Origin: Helichrysum umbraculigerum
Lineage: Eukaryota > Streptophyta > Magnoliopsida > Asterales > Asteraceae
DNA length: 64,000 nucleotides
Reading direction: 5' to 3'
Assembly: GCA_949592205.1 (NCBI GenBank)
Contig: CATIUR010000011.1
Span: 4,278,001-4,342,000, forward strand
The notes under the pieces: generated by a model
Seen by the model: the letters and a program-made list of their open reading frames with translations, nothing else
Told to the model about the DNA's origin: nothing
The model's database searches: none
Program-made: the position numbers and the translations under genes
Part shown: positions 63,904-64,000 of the stretch, piece by piece
Layout: each line of letters begins with the position of its first letter
How positions within the stretch are numbered: position 1 is the first letter of the stretch

Positions 63904-64000
63904 TGTTTGTCCCGTACCTAGGATCTAACAGAACCGAGTCACTCAATCGTTTGCGGAATCAACGATTAAGTTATAACACGAACATAATGAATAATCAAAC
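63904..64000 (-). repeat. 5' LTR of element 2, 3' end only
   Basis: Ninety-seven bases matching 53368-53464, with three differences seen (two adjacent at 63912-63913, one near 63983). The rest lies outside the window. Confidence 0.9.

Larger units (their letters stand above)
53368..64000 (-). mobile_element. Second Sirevirus-type element ('element 2'), runs off the window
   Basis: Oriented on the minus strand. Its 3' LTR is 53776-53368 and its 5' LTR ends at 63904 and extends past 64000. Inside, in transcription order: primer-binding site, a shortened gag, 1175-codon pol, a 2.6-kb non-coding block, an extra gene, and the polypurine tract. Sequence is diverged from element 1 but the order is identical. 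Over the 97 bp of LTR visible in both copies, three positions differ. Confidence 0.92.

Overview
The window is AT-rich nuclear DNA of a dicot plant. It is dominated by nested transposable elements, with one apparently intact host gene. Asteraceae is my best guess: the copia gag remnant, the kinase fragment at 3762-4462 and the extra retroelement proteins resemble families I associate with composites. This rests on recall, not on a search.

Left part (1-21.2 kb). A decayed beta-hexosaminidase (GH20) gene fragment lies at 797-1672 and a broken receptor-like kinase at 3762-4462. Around them are small elements: a Stowaway MITE, SINEs, and a TIR element flanked by TTAA. A complete PIF/Harbinger transposon (7679-11447) has matching TIRs, a TAC target duplication and both of its genes open (DDE transposase and MYB/SANT-like protein). 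A three-exon wall-associated kinase gene (13524-17230, minus strand) is the only host gene I consider intact. It is followed by an AT microsatellite, a CACTA end and Helitron-like debris.

Middle part (21.4-47 kb). A gypsy integrase fragment precedes a large, apparently non-coding gypsy-type LTR structure. Its left LTR is split by a young, full-length Ty1/copia element of Sirevirus type ('element 1', 23389-37837). Element 1 has two 586-bp LTRs that differ at about six positions by eye, a GTGTG target duplication, a 936-aa gag and an 1147-aa pol in a different frame.

Right part (47-64 kb). A decayed copia element (LTR 47040-47913) is interrupted by a second Sirevirus-like element on the minus strand ('element 2', 53368 to beyond the window end).

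Main discovery candidate. Both Sirevirus elements carry an additional gene downstream of pol. In element 2 it is one uninterrupted frame broken by a single TAG. In element 1 the homologous gene is split into six exons by five GT-AG introns that all keep the reading frame. In both elements an intron-type acceptor (...CAG) ends 2 nt before the start codon. A roughly 0.8-kb non-coding block between pol and this gene is visibly conserved between the two otherwise diverged elements, and it holds two copies of a GTAC-centred dyad about 80 bp apart. The gag/pol junctions of both elements also look like a tiny phase-0 intron spanning the gag stop codon. Together these suggest a retrotransposon whose third gene is made from spliced transcripts, possibly from an internal promoter.
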